Assembly (NCBI RefSeq): GCF_014649795.1
Contig: NZ_BMTS01000013.1
Coordinates: 249,639 to 313,638 of the forward strand
Length of the DNA: 64,000 nt
Direction: 5' to 3'
Source: Streptomyces melanogenes
Lineage (GTDB): Bacteria > Actinomycetota > Actinomycetes > Streptomycetales > Streptomycetaceae
Under the pieces are notes generated by a model, which did not search any database, was not told where the DNA came from, and saw only the letters and a program-made list of their open reading frames with translations. Both the position numbers and the translations under genes were made by a program. Shown piece after piece: positions 1-8,302 of the stretch. Position 1 is the stretch's first letter, and the number at the start of each line of letters is the position of its first letter.

Positions 1-9
1 ACGTGAAAC
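1..9. promoter_or_regulatory. parS: Truncated parS site (right half)
   Basis: The window opens with ACGTGAAAC, the right-hand nine bases of the ParB-binding palindrome GTTTCACGTGAAAC. The rest lies outside the window. The match is partial, but two further parS-type palindromes follow within 130 bp, which makes a true site likely. Confidence 0.55.
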
Positions 10-60
10 GGCACCCGGAGAAGCTCAACAGGAGGCTCAACACCCGTACTGCCAAGCGGT

Positions 61-74
61 GTTTCACGTGAAAC
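61..74. promoter_or_regulatory. parS: parS site, exact palindrome
   Basis: GTTTCACGTGAAAC is present exactly, preceded by T, matching 15 of 16 positions of the Streptomyces/Bacillus parS consensus. ParB binds such sites near oriC and loads as a spreading or sliding clamp for chromosome segregation. Its centre is 65 bp from the truncated site and 53 bp from the next one. Confidence 0.85.
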
Positions 75-111
75 CTCGTGCCCTCATCCTCAACTCACGC
101 ATTACTGAACG

Positions 112-1200
112 GTGTTCCACGTGAAACTGCCCGGCCAAGACGCGATTGCCCGGCAGGCGGGCGAGAATCTGGTCACCCGGCGGGTGAAGCTGCCGCGCCG
201 GGTGGTCGACCGGCCGCTGCGGCAGGTCGGCAAGCGGCTGCTGATGGCGCTCGGCGTGCTGGTGCTGACCACGTTCATCGTGTGGATCGACCGTTCCGGC
301 TACCACGACAACGCCGACGGCAGCCTGGATCTGCTGGATGCCGCCTACTACGCCACCGTCACGCTCTCCACGACGGGTTACGGCGACATCGTTCCGTACA
401 GCGACAGTGCCAGGCTCTGCAACATCCTGCTGGTGACGCCGCTGCGCGTGCTGTTTCTGATCATCCTGGTCGGTACGACTCTCGAGGTCCTCACGGAGCG
501 GACCCGGGAGGAGTGGCGGCTCAACCGCTGGAAGGCGAACTTGCGAGACCACACCGTCGTCGTCGGCTTCGGGACGAAGGGCCGTTCGGCGATTCAGACG
601 CTGTGTGCGACCGGGCTGAAGAAGGAGCAGGTCGTGGTCGTCGACCCCAGTGCGAAGGTGATCGAGACCGCCAACGCGGAGGGGTTCGTCGGGGTCATCG
701 GGGACGCGACGCGCAGTGATGTGCTGCTCAGGGCCGAGGTGCAGAAGGCCCGGCAGGTGGTGATCGCCACGCAGCGCGACGACACGGCGGTGCTGGTCAC
801 GCTGACGGCACGCCAGCTCAACCGGGGGGCGAAGATCGTCGCGGCGGTGCGGGAGGAGGAGAACGCGCCGCTGCTGCGGCAGTCCGGGGCGGACGCGGTG
901 ATCACGAGTGCGAGCGCGGCGGGGCGGCTGCTCGGGCTGTCCGTGCTCAGCCCCAGCGCGGGCACGGTGATGGAGGATCTGATCCAGCAGGGCAGCGGGC
1001 TCGACCTCGTCGAACGGCCGGTGAAGAAGAGCGAGGTGGGGCGGGGGGTCCGGGAGACCGAGGACCTCACGGTCAGTGTGCTGCGCGGGCACCGGCTGCT
1101 CGCCTACGACGACGTACGGGCCAGTCCGCTTCAGCTGACGGACCGGCTGATCACGATCGTACGGGCGGGCGGGGCGGCCTCGGAGGGTGCGGCGGAGTAG
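112..1200 (+). CDS. Potassium channel protein with RCK/TrkA-N domain
   Basis: A 362-residue inner-membrane K+ channel subunit. Residues 41-58 and 103-124 form two membrane segments around the selectivity filter TTGYGD (87-92), the two-TM plus pore plan of MthK/KtrB-type channels. A cytoplasmic RCK domain follows with a Rossmann motif GFGTKG (152-157), which in the family binds nucleotide or Ca2+ and gates the pore. The GTG start lies inside a parS-like palindrome and has no clear Shine-Dalgarno. An in-frame GTG at 184, just after GGCGG, is a serious alternative start. The next gene begins 10 bp after the stop. The family is certain; the start is not. Confidence 0.85.
   Translation: MFHVKLPGQDAIARQAGENLVTRRVKLPRRVVDRPLRQVGKRLLMALGVLVLTTFIVWIDRSGYHDNADGSLDLLDAAYYATVTLSTTGYGDIVPYSDSARLCNILLVTPLRVLFLIILVGTTLEVLTERTREEWRLNRWKANLRDHTVVVGFGTKGRSAIQTLCATGLKKEQVVVVDPSAKVIETANAEGFVGVIGDATRSDVLLRAEVQKARQVVIATQRDDTAVLVTLTARQLNRGAKIVAAVREEENAPLLRQSGADAVITSASAAGRLLGLSVLSPSAGTVMEDLIQQGSGLDLVERPVKKSEVGRGVRETEDLTVSVLRGHRLLAYDDVRASPLQLTDRLITIVRAGGAASEGAAE
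114..127. promoter_or_regulatory. parS: parS-like site with one mismatch
   Basis: GTTCCACGTGAAAC differs from the perfect parS palindrome at one position. It overlaps the proposed GTG start of the potassium channel gene, so the first codons (FHVK) are encoded by the site. Binding is inferred from the sequence only. Confidence 0.6.
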
Positions 1201-1210
1201 CGTCGGCCGC

Positions 1211-2188
1211 ATGCATGCGATCACGATTCCTGAGCCGGGTGGTCCCGAAGCGCTGGTCTGGGCCGAGGTGCCCGATCCGGTGGCGGGCGAGGGCGAGGTC
1301 CTCGTCGAGGTGGCGGCGGCGGCCGTCAACCGTGCGGATGTGTTGCAGCGGCAGGGGCATTACGAGCCGCCGCCGGGGGCGTCGCCGTATCCGGGCCTCG
1401 AGTGCTCCGGGCGGATCGTCGCGCTGGGGCCCGGGGTGTCCGGGTGGTCCGTGGGCGACGAGGTGTGCGCGCTGCTGAGCGGGGGCGGGTACGCGGAGAA
1501 GGTGGCGGTGCCGGTGGGGCAGCTGCTGCCGGTGCCGGAGGGGGTGTCGCTGACGGTGGCGGCGTCGCTGCCGGAGGCCGTCGCGACGGTGTGGTCCAAC
1601 GTGTTCATGGTCGCCCATCTGCGGCCCGGCGAGACGCTGTTGGTGCACGGGGGTGCGAGTGGGATCGGCACGATGGCGACCCAGCTCGGCAAGGCGGTGG
1701 GGGCGCGGGTCGCCGTCACGGCGGGCGGGCCCGAGAAGCTGGCGCGGTGCGCGGAGCTGGGGGCGGACGTGCTGATCGACTACCGCGAGCAGGACTTCGT
1801 GGAGGAGGTCCGGGCGGCGACGGACGGGGCCGGAGCGGACGTCATCCTCGACATCATGGGGGCGAAGTATCTCGACCGGAACGTACGGGCGTTGGCGGTC
1901 AACGGGCGGCTTGCCGTCATCGGGATGCAGGGCGGGGTGAAGGGGGAGCTCAACCTCGGGGCGCTGATGGCCAAGCGGGGGGCTGTGACGGCGACGACCC
2001 TGCGGGGGCGGCCGGGGGTGGAGAAGGCGGCCATCGTGGCGGCGGTTCGGGAGCATGTGTGGCCGCTGGTTGGTGCGGGGCGGGTGCGGCCGGTTGTGGA
2101 TCGGGTGGTGGGGATGGCCTCGGCGGCGGAGGGGCATCGGGTGTTGGAGGCGGGGCGGCACGTGGGGAAGGTTTTGCTGGTGGTTTGA
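1211..2188 (+). CDS. NAD(P)H:quinone oxidoreductase (PIG3/QOR type)
   Basis: A 325-residue member of the medium-chain dehydrogenase/reductase superfamily, zinc-independent quinone oxidoreductase branch. The N-terminal half has the GroES-like fold (AAVNRADVLQRQGHY near 37-51). Residues 146-156 (HGGASGIGTMA) are the glycine-rich nucleotide loop. The family reduces quinones or other carbonyls with NADPH in the cytoplasm; the substrate cannot be read from the sequence. ATG 1211 is chosen over an upstream in-frame start at 1187 because that would overlap the channel gene and add residues outside the fold. It probably forms a short operon with the channel gene. Confidence 0.88.
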   Translation: MHAITIPEPGGPEALVWAEVPDPVAGEGEVLVEVAAAAVNRADVLQRQGHYEPPPGASPYPGLECSGRIVALGPGVSGWSVGDEVCALLSGGGYAEKVAVPVGQLLPVPEGVSLTVAASLPEAVATVWSNVFMVAHLRPGETLLVHGGASGIGTMATQLGKAVGARVAVTAGGPEKLARCAELGADVLIDYREQDFVEEVRAATDGAGADVILDIMGAKYLDRNVRALAVNGRLAVIGMQGGVKGELNLGALMAKRGAVTATTLRGRPGVEKAAIVAAVREHVWPLVGAGRVRPVVDRVVGMASAAEGHRVLEAGRHVGKVLLVV

Positions 2189-2412
2189 GCCCCCACCCCG
2201 CCCCTTCCCGCTGCGACAATTTGCGGCTCCGCCGCGTGGCCTGCCGGGGGCGGGGGTGGGTGCGGGAAGGGGGTTTCCCGGGGACTCCGTCCCCGGACCT
2301 CTGGGCGGGGGCTCCGCCCCCTGCACCCCTGGCGGGGCTGCGCCCCTGCGCCCCGCTCTTGTTCGGTGGCTGCCGGCCGGTGGGGGCTGGGCGCGCAGTT
2401 CCCCGCGCCCCT
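2189..2412. repeat. GC-rich 3'-flank repeat and one dispersed-repeat core
   Basis: Immediately after the oxidoreductase stop comes the CCCCACCCCGCCCCTTCC module, then GGGGCTCCGCCCC-type palindromes, then one plus-orientation core of the dispersed repeat at 2392-2412. The same order recurs after the stops at 19849, 24967 and 58129. No gene is supported here. The stretch may help end transcription between two convergent genes. Confidence 0.7.
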
Positions 2413-2466
2413 TAGCGGGATCGTGGGGGGCCGGGACCGCGGTTGCGGCCCGGCCCCTCCGCTCTC

Positions 2467-3003
2467 CTACAAGTACGGCCCCGATCGAACCCCCGGCCCG
2501 TCCTCGTCGTCGTGGGGGGCGCCTGGCGGGAGGGCGCGGCGCATTTGTTCCAGTTGGGCTCGGGCTGCCATTTGTTGGGCGAACAGGGCCGTCTGGATGC
2601 CGTGGAAGAGGCCTTCCAGCCAGCCCACCAACTGGGCCTGGGCGATGCGGAGTTCCGCCTCGGAGGGGATCGCCTCGTCCGTGAAGGGGAGGGACAGGCG
2701 CTCCAGCTCCTCCACCAGCTCGGGAGCCAGGCCGTCCTCCAGCTCCTTGACCGAGGAGGCGTGGATGTCCTTCAGGCGTACGCGGCTCGCCTCGTCCAGA
2801 GGAGCCGCGCGTACTTCTTCCAGAAGCTGTTTGATCATGCTGCCGATGCGCATGACCTTGGCGGGCTGTTCGACCATCTCCGTCACCGGGACCTCGCGCG
2901 ACTCGTCGTCACCGCCGCCGATGGCCATGCCGTCCTGTCCGACGACCAGGATGTGGGGGCTGTCCGGCGACTGTTCGTTCCTCGGCATCTCCATGCCGCC
3001 CAT
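2467..3003 (-). CDS. bpa: Bacterial proteasome activator (Bpa)
   Basis: A 178-residue homologue of mycobacterial Bpa (Rv3780), a ring-forming, ATP-independent activator that docks on the 20S proteasome and feeds it unstructured proteins. The body is a run of charged helices (EQPAKVMRIGSMIKQLLEEV and following). The chain ends in GPYL, corresponding to the GQYL-type C-terminus that inserts into proteasome alpha-subunit pockets. ATG 3003, preceded by GAGA, is preferred over a longer form starting at 3072; ATG 2994 is also possible. Proteasome genes are not in the window. Confidence 0.87.
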   Translation of the reverse strand: MGGMEMPRNEQSPDSPHILVVGQDGMAIGGGDDESREVPVTEMVEQPAKVMRIGSMIKQLLEEVRAAPLDEASRVRLKDIHASSVKELEDGLAPELVEELERLSLPFTDEAIPSEAELRIAQAQLVGWLEGLFHGIQTALFAQQMAARAQLEQMRRALPPGAPHDDEDGPGVRSGPYL

Positions 3004-3091
3004 TCTCTCGCACACGTGCCTCACATCACGTTGTGCCCCCGGGGAGAGATGATCCACCCCCGGACGGGACACCGATGGACATGGATTTGTG

Positions 3092-3526
3092 TCATGGGCG
3101 GCGTAGGCGCAGGGCCAGGAAGCCCAGGCCCAGGCCCGTCAGCGTCAGGCCCGCGCCCATCGACAGGACGTGCACCCGTAGGTCCGACGTCGTGGACAGG
3201 CGGGACGGTTGGACCTTGCGGGCCACCGCCGGCTGGGCGCTCGGCGGCGGTGGCGTCGGCGAGCGGAACGCGTCGGCGATCGGCTGCGCCGACGCGTCCG
3301 GTACGTACGGGAGGGTCCCCGGCGGGCGGCCCGGCCGGGCCCTGCCCTCCCCCGCCCGGTTGCCCGCGAAGCGCTGGTCCAGGGCGGAGGGGGCGGCGGG
3401 CGGCGGCGGGTCCTCGGCGTGCGCGGGCGCGGCGGGCGGGGTCACCAGTAGCAGGCCCGCCAGCGCGGCGCCCGCGCCGAGTGTCCGAAGCCGCGTCCGG
3501 AGCCGGATCCGGAGCCCTGAAGCCAT
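3092..3526 (-). CDS. Small secreted or membrane-anchored hypothetical protein
   Basis: A 144-residue protein with an arginine-rich N-terminus, a hydrophobic segment (about 17-30) and an AHA-E cleavage-like site, so probably exported. The middle is rich in Pro, Ala and Ser. Near the C-terminus is a second hydrophobic helix (roughly 118-140) followed by RLRRP, a membrane anchor with positive stop-transfer residues. No domain is recognised. It lies between bpa and a Ser/Thr kinase on the same strand, and a cell-envelope role is only a guess. Confidence 0.6.
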   Translation of the reverse strand: MASGLRIRLRTRLRTLGAGAALAGLLLVTPPAAPAHAEDPPPPAAPSALDQRFAGNRAGEGRARPGRPPGTLPYVPDASAQPIADAFRSPTPPPPSAQPAVARKVQPSRLSTTSDLRVHVLSMGAGLTLTGLGLGFLALRLRRP

Positions 3527-3599
3527 GGAGTCAGCGTCACATGAGCCGACAAAGCGGGCATCCCGGGTGCGTCACCCGGGTGCCCGCCGACCCGGCCCC

Positions 3600-5219
3600 C
3601 TACTGCTGCGGCGGGTTGCCCGTCGACAGCGTCAGGGTGAACTGGGCTTCCTTCGGGTCCACGTCGACGCCCGCCGCCGGGAACTGCGTCACCACCGTGT
3701 CCTGGCCCCACTGCCCGTTGTCCACGGACTCGGTGTTGACCTTCCAGCCCGCCGCCTGGATGCACGACTTCACCGACAGGATGTCCTTGTAGGTGAAGTC
3801 GGGCGCCTGGACCTTCGACGGGTCGAGGGCGGACTTCGACGGGCTGGTGCACTTGGTGGTGTCCAGCGTGCGGCTGCGCTCCGGGCCCTTGTGGCCCGCT
3901 ACGTTCTCGCCGGAGGCCTTCTTGTCGCCGCCCGAGCCCGAGTCGTCGCCGCCGTTCATCACCAGCGCCGTGACCAGGCCGCCGACGGCCAGGACCGCCA
4001 CCGCGATCGCGCCGACGATCACGGGGGTGTTCTTCTTCGAGGAGTTCGAGGAGGAACCGCCGCCGGTCGGGGCGCTCGGGGAGATCGTGTACGGCGGCGG
4101 GGTGTGCTGCGCGGGCATCGGGGCCTGCGGCTGCATCTGCTGCTGCGGGTAGCCGTACGAGGGCTGCGGCGTCGGGGCCGGCGTCGGCGGGCCGTACGGG
4201 CTCGCCTGGTACGGCGTCTGGACGCTGCCCTGGTAGCCCTGCTGGGCCGAGGCGTCCAGCGGCGGGAAGACCGTCGAGCCGACGCCCTGGCCGCTGGCGA
4301 CCGGGCCGCCGCCGGTGATCACCGGGGCCGCGCCGGTCTGGCCGCTGGCGGAGATGCGGGCGATCTCGTCGCGCATCGCGGCCGCGCTCGGGAAGCGCTC
4401 GTTCGGGTTCTTCTTCAGCGCGCGGGCCACCAGCGCGTCCACGGCCGGCGGGATGGACCGGTTGACCGTGGAGGGCGCGACCGGCTCCTCCTGGACGTGT
4501 GCGTACGCGATGGCGAGCGGCGAGTCGGCGTCGAACGGGATCCGGCCGGTGAGCAGCTGGAAGAGCATGATGCCGACCGAGTACAGGTCGGAGCGGGCGT
4601 CGACGCCCCGGCCCAGCGCCTGCTCGGGCGAGAGGTACTGCGGGGTGCCGACGACCATGCCGGTCTGGGTCATCGAGGTGACGCCGGACTGCATGGCGCG
4701 CGCGATGCCGAAGTCCATGACCTTGACCACGCCGCGCTTGGTCACCATCACGTTGCCGGGCTTGATGTCGCGGTGGACCAGGCCCATCTCGTGGCTGACC
4801 TCGAGGGCCGCCAGGACGTCGGCGGTCATCTTGAGGGCCTTGTCGGCGGGCATCGCGCCGTATTGCTGGATGTCGGTGTGCAGCACCGAGCCGAGCGGCT
4901 GGCCCTCCACGTACTCCATGACGATGTACGGCATCATCGCGCCGCCCAGCTCGTCCTCACCGGTGTCGAAGACCGACACGATGTTGGTGTGCTGGAGCTT
5001 GGCGACGGCCTGGGCCTCGCGGCGGAAGCGCTCGCGGAAGGACTGTTCCCGGCCGAGTTCGGTGTGCAGGGTCTTGATCGCCACCTGGCGGTCCAGTGCG
5101 GCGTCGTACGCCAGGTAGACCGAGGCCATGCCGCCTTCGCCGAGGAGGTCGCGCAGCTGATAGCGCCCGCCCGCGATGGACCCGCCCGCATAGCGGCCCT
5201 GTGCGCCGTCCTGGCTCAT
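3600..5219 (-). CDS. Transmembrane serine/threonine kinase with PASTA-like domain
   Basis: A 539-residue PknB-type kinase. The kinase domain (about 20-290) has the Gly loop GEGGMA (27-32), ATP lysine K49, catalytic H149-R150-D151 with K153 and N156, DFG at 169-171, a Thr/Ser-rich activation loop and SPEQ (197-200). A Pro/Gln-rich juxtamembrane linker leads to one TM segment (398-421). The extracellular C-terminus (about 450-539) resembles a PASTA domain, the family's muropeptide/lipid II sensor. It is transcribed away from a second kinase starting at 5518, so the two share a 298-bp intergenic region. Confidence 0.93.
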   Translation of the reverse strand: MSQDGAQGRYAGGSIAGGRYQLRDLLGEGGMASVYLAYDAALDRQVAIKTLHTELGREQSFRERFRREAQAVAKLQHTNIVSVFDTGEDELGGAMMPYIVMEYVEGQPLGSVLHTDIQQYGAMPADKALKMTADVLAALEVSHEMGLVHRDIKPGNVMVTKRGVVKVMDFGIARAMQSGVTSMTQTGMVVGTPQYLSPEQALGRGVDARSDLYSVGIMLFQLLTGRIPFDADSPLAIAYAHVQEEPVAPSTVNRSIPPAVDALVARALKKNPNERFPSAAAMRDEIARISASGQTGAAPVITGGGPVASGQGVGSTVFPPLDASAQQGYQGSVQTPYQASPYGPPTPAPTPQPSYGYPQQQMQPQAPMPAQHTPPPYTISPSAPTGGGSSSNSSKKNTPVIVGAIAVAVLAVGGLVTALVMNGGDDSGSGGDKKASGENVAGHKGPERSRTLDTTKCTSPSKSALDPSKVQAPDFTYKDILSVKSCIQAAGWKVNTESVDNGQWGQDTVVTQFPAAGVDVDPKEAQFTLTLSTGNPPQQ

Positions 5220-5517
5220 GACTGTGCATCCCCCTTGGCGCGGTGGCCAGTGATGATCCTCGAATTTTTCAGGCCAAGTCTGCCGGAGGGGGTCGACACG
5301 TCAAGCCGAGTGCCCGTTCCGTGACCGTACGCGCAAGAAGCGTCTCGTAAGCGTTACAGGAATCGCATGGAATTTGCATGGGTACACGCGGAACCGATTG
5401 GATGGCCGGTCCATCCCGAACCGGCGGCCTGTACGAACGCTGTAGCGTGCACTACTGCACAACCGTAAGACCGTAAGGAACCACCGCTGACGCGGCCAGA
5501 CACGACGGCGAGGACTG
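5220..5517. promoter_or_regulatory. Shared promoter region of two divergent kinases
   Basis: This 298-bp gap separates two divergent Ser/Thr kinase genes and must hold both promoters. It is less GC-rich than its surroundings around 5262-5400. It contains a small inverted repeat GGATGG-ccggt-CCATCC (5400-5416). I cannot assign -10 and -35 boxes with confidence. Confidence 0.5.
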
Positions 5518-7266
5518 ATGGCACCCGAACCCGAGGGAAACGGCGCCGGGATGCCCGATGCGCAGGACCACGAGTCGTGGGTCGGCGGACTGGTCGGTGA
5601 CGGCCGCTACCGGCTGACGCACCGGCTGGGCCGGGGCGGCATGGCGGAGGTCTTCGCGGCGGAGGACGTACGCCTGGGCCGTACCGTCGCGGTGAAGCTG
5701 CTGCGCCCCGACCTCGCCGAGGACCCGGTCTCCAAGGCCCGCTTCACGCGCGAGGCGCAGTCGGTGGCCGGGCTCAACCACCACGCGGTGGTGGCGGTGT
5801 ACGACTCGGGCGAGGACGTGGTGGGCGGCCAGACCGTCCCGTACATCGTGATGGAGCTGGTCGAGGGCCGCACCATCCGCGACCTGCTGGTCCAGGCGGA
5901 CGCACCGCCGCCGGAGCAGGCGCTGATCATCGTCTCCGGCGTCCTCGAGGCGCTGGCGTACTCGCACCAGCACGGCATCGTGCACCGCGACATCAAGCCC
6001 GCCAACGTGATCATCACGCACACGGGCGCCGTGAAGGTGATGGACTTCGGCATCGCGCGCGCCCTGCACGGCGCGCAGTCGACGATGACGCAGACCGGCA
6101 TGGTCATGGGCACGCCCCAGTACCTCTCGCCGGAGCAGGCGCTCGGCAAGGCCGTCGACCACCGCTCCGACCTGTACGCGACGGGCTGCCTGCTGTACGA
6201 ACTGCTCGCGCTGCGCCCGCCCTTCACCGGCGAGACACCGTTGTCGGTGGTCTACCAGCACGTCCAGGACACCCCGATCCCGCCGTCGCAGGTGGCCGAT
6301 GTGGCGCCGCCGGAACTCGACGGCCTCGTCATGCGTTCTCTCGCCAAGGACCCGGACGACCGTTTCCAGTCCGCCGAGGAGATGCGCGGTCTGGTCCAGT
6401 ACGGATTGCAGATGCTCCAGGCGCAGGGCGGCCACACCGGCACCTGGAACACCGGTCCGGTCGAGGTCATGCACGAGGGCGCCCACACCCCCGCCATGGG
6501 CATGACCGCGCCGACCAGCGCCATGGGCCACCCCGTGCACGGGGAGACCTCGCAGTTCCGCGGTCCGATCCTGCCGCCGATGAACCCGGACGACGGCGGG
6601 TACGACGGGGGTTACGGCTCGGGCGGCTACAACAACGGCGGCTACAACGGCAACGGCCGCCGCCCCGGTGGCGGCCGGGGCAAGGTCGTCCTGTTCGTGG
6701 TGCTCGCGATCATCGCGATCGCGGCGGGCGTGGCGTTCGCGATCAAGGCGGCGGACAAGAAGGACGGCGGGGAGACGCCGAAGAAGCCGACGGTCTCCGA
6801 CAGCCCGTCGCCGTCCGACGAGTCGAAGACGTCGCCGAGCCCCGACGACCAGGCCACCCGCGGCCAGGGCCAGGGGTCGACGACCGGCGGCGACAACCCG
6901 GCGCCGTACACGCCGTCGCCCAAGCACAGCAAGAAGCGCTCGCCGTCGCCGGGCACCAACCAGGGCACCACGTCCGGGACGAACCAGGGCACGACCTCGG
7001 GCACCGACCAGGGGACGACGTCCGGGACGAACCAGGGCACCACGTCCGGGACGGACGAGGGCACGACGACGGGCACGACGTCCGGTACGGACCAGGGGAC
7101 GACGTCCGGTACCGACCAGGGCACGACCACCGGCACCAGCACGGGGACGACCCAGGGCACCAGCACCGGTACGACCGCGGGCACCAACGCGGGGACGAAC
7201 CAGGGCACGACGACCGGGACGACGGCGGGTCAGAGCGCCGGCGGCAGCACGCCCAAGACGCCCTGA
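5518..7266 (+). CDS. Transmembrane serine/threonine kinase with Gly/Thr-rich repeat tail
   Basis: A 582-residue kinase related to the divergent neighbour. It has the Gly loop LGRGGMA (37-43), K60, H156-R157-D158, DFG (176-178), SPEQ (204-207) and a Gly/Tyr/Asn-rich linker before a single TM helix (390-409). Instead of PASTA domains, the outside part is a low-complexity Ser/Pro/Lys region followed by roughly fifteen short GTNQGTTS / GTDQGTTS-type units to the C-terminus. Such tails may span or contact the cell wall; no ligand domain is visible. GAGGA lies just upstream of ATG 5518. The gene ends 19 bp from a convergent phosphotransferase gene. Confidence 0.92.
   Translation: MAPEPEGNGAGMPDAQDHESWVGGLVGDGRYRLTHRLGRGGMAEVFAAEDVRLGRTVAVKLLRPDLAEDPVSKARFTREAQSVAGLNHHAVVAVYDSGEDVVGGQTVPYIVMELVEGRTIRDLLVQADAPPPEQALIIVSGVLEALAYSHQHGIVHRDIKPANVIITHTGAVKVMDFGIARALHGAQSTMTQTGMVMGTPQYLSPEQALGKAVDHRSDLYATGCLLYELLALRPPFTGETPLSVVYQHVQDTPIPPSQVADVAPPELDGLVMRSLAKDPDDRFQSAEEMRGLVQYGLQMLQAQGGHTGTWNTGPVEVMHEGAHTPAMGMTAPTSAMGHPVHGETSQFRGPILPPMNPDDGGYDGGYGSGGYNNGGYNGNGRRPGGGRGKVVLFVVLAIIAIAAGVAFAIKAADKKDGGETPKKPTVSDSPSPSDESKTSPSPDDQATRGQGQGSTTGGDNPAPYTPSPKHSKKRSPSPGTNQGTTSGTNQGTTSGTDQGTTSGTNQGTTSGTDEGTTTGTTSGTDQGTTSGTDQGTTTGTSTGTTQGTSTGTTAGTNAGTNQGTTTGTTAGQSAGGSTPKTP
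6952..7245 (+). repeat. Degenerate in-gene tandem repeat coding for GT(N/D)QGTTS units
   Basis: About 290 bp of imperfect 24-bp (8-codon) and shorter units coding for Gly-Thr-Asn/Asp-Gln-Gly-Thr-Thr-Ser/Thr. The synonymous codons vary between units, so the repeat is not a recent perfect expansion. Copy number is likely to differ between strains. Confidence 0.8.
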
Positions 7267-7273
7267 GCCGCCG

Positions 7274-7301
7274 GGCGTTCGCGGCTCACCCCGCGAACGC
7301 C
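7274..7301. terminator. Bidirectional hairpin terminator
   Basis: GGCGTTCGCGG and CCGCGAACGCC form an 11-bp perfect stem with a 6-nt loop. It sits between the convergent kinase and phosphotransferase genes and overlaps the last codons of the latter. There is no T tract, which is usual for Streptomyces. Confidence 0.7.
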
Positions 7302-8287
7302 TCGCACACCGCCTCGTATTCACGGGTCCACCAGACGGCCAGGGCCGACGCCGCGGGGAACTGCGGGTCGGCCCTTCGGTCGTGGAGCTGGTAGCGCCAG
7401 CGCAGGATCCAGAAGTCGTTGAGCCGCTCCCACCACACGCGGTGCACGGCCGCGGCGAGCTCCGCCGGGTCCGCGCCGGTGGCTCCCCGGTAGGCGCGGG
7501 CGTACGCGCGCACCTTGTCGAGGTCCAGCTCCCCGGCCGGGCGGACGAAGAAGATCACGGCGGCCCGTACCGCCTCCTCCGCGCGGGGCTGGACGCCCAG
7601 CCGGTCCCAGTCGACGATCGCGGCGGGCTCCTTGCCGCGGTAGAGCAGGTTCAGCGGGTGGAAGTCGCCGTGCACCCAGCCGCCGGTGGTCTGCGGGGGC
7701 GGGCGGCGGTGGGCGTACCGCTCGATGAGGAGGCGGCGCTCGCGCAGCCGGTGCTCGGCGAGCTCGTCGAAGGAGTCGCGGGGGCGGCGCCGGCGGGCGC
7801 GGGCGAGCAGGTCGTCGATGAGGGCGAAGGTGTCGGCGGGGTCGGCGCTGAGGTGGTCGGCGGCGGGCCCGCGGCCCTCCATCACCTGCTCCAGACAGAT
7901 GTGGACGAGGCCGAGCAGCGCGCCGAGCCGCCGCGAGCCGACGGCGCCGAGCTGGGCGCCGTCGCGGTGGCGGCCGTGCACCCACGGGTGCAGGGCGTAG
8001 CAGCGGCCGCCGAGGACGGTGACGGTGTCGCCGGCGCGGTCCGGTACGGGGGGCGCGACGGGCACGCCGAGCGCCTGGAGGCGGCGGGTGGCGCCGTGCT
8101 GGCGGGCGATGGCCTCGCGGTCGCCGTCGAGGTGGTGCTTGAGGAAGAACTCGCCGCGGGTGGTGGCGAGGCGGTAGCCGCGGTTGAGGAGGCCCTGGGC
8201 GACGGGTTCGCAGGTGAGCGGCTCGCCCAGCGAGGCGTATCGGCGCAGCAGGTCCCTCACGGGCGGGGTTGCATATGAGCGCGGCAC
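7286..8287 (-). CDS. Aminoglycoside phosphotransferase (APH)-family kinase
   Basis: A 333-residue small-molecule kinase of the APH/choline kinase fold. The catalytic Brenner motif HGDFHPLN is at 206-213 with catalytic D208, followed by the metal-binding VDWD (225-228). An ATP-lobe lysine is seen in EFFLKHH (K50). The family phosphorylates hydroxyl groups of aminoglycosides, homoserine, choline or other metabolites. Nothing here identifies the substrate, and antibiotic resistance should not be assumed. It lies convergent to the kinase gene and 15 bp beyond the PNPOx-like gene on the same strand, so the two may be co-transcribed. Confidence 0.85.
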   Translation of the reverse strand: MPRSYATPPVRDLLRRYASLGEPLTCEPVAQGLLNRGYRLATTRGEFFLKHHLDGDREAIARQHGATRRLQALGVPVAPPVPDRAGDTVTVLGGRCYALHPWVHGRHRDGAQLGAVGSRRLGALLGLVHICLEQVMEGRGPAADHLSADPADTFALIDDLLARARRRRPRDSFDELAEHRLRERRLLIERYAHRRPPPQTTGGWVHGDFHPLNLLYRGKEPAAIVDWDRLGVQPRAEEAVRAAVIFFVRPAGELDLDKVRAYARAYRGATGADPAELAAAVHRVWWERLNDFWILRWRYQLHDRRADPQFPAASALAVWWTREYEAVCEAFAG

Positions 8288-8302
8288 GCGCCAGATGTTA
8301 GA

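Noticed and set aside
6952..7245. Repeat array as CRISPR
   Set aside because: It is in frame, codes for GT(N/D)QGTTS units and has no spacers.
7286..8287. Aminoglycoside resistance gene
   Set aside because: The APH fold is shared by many metabolic kinases; nothing shows an antibiotic substrate.
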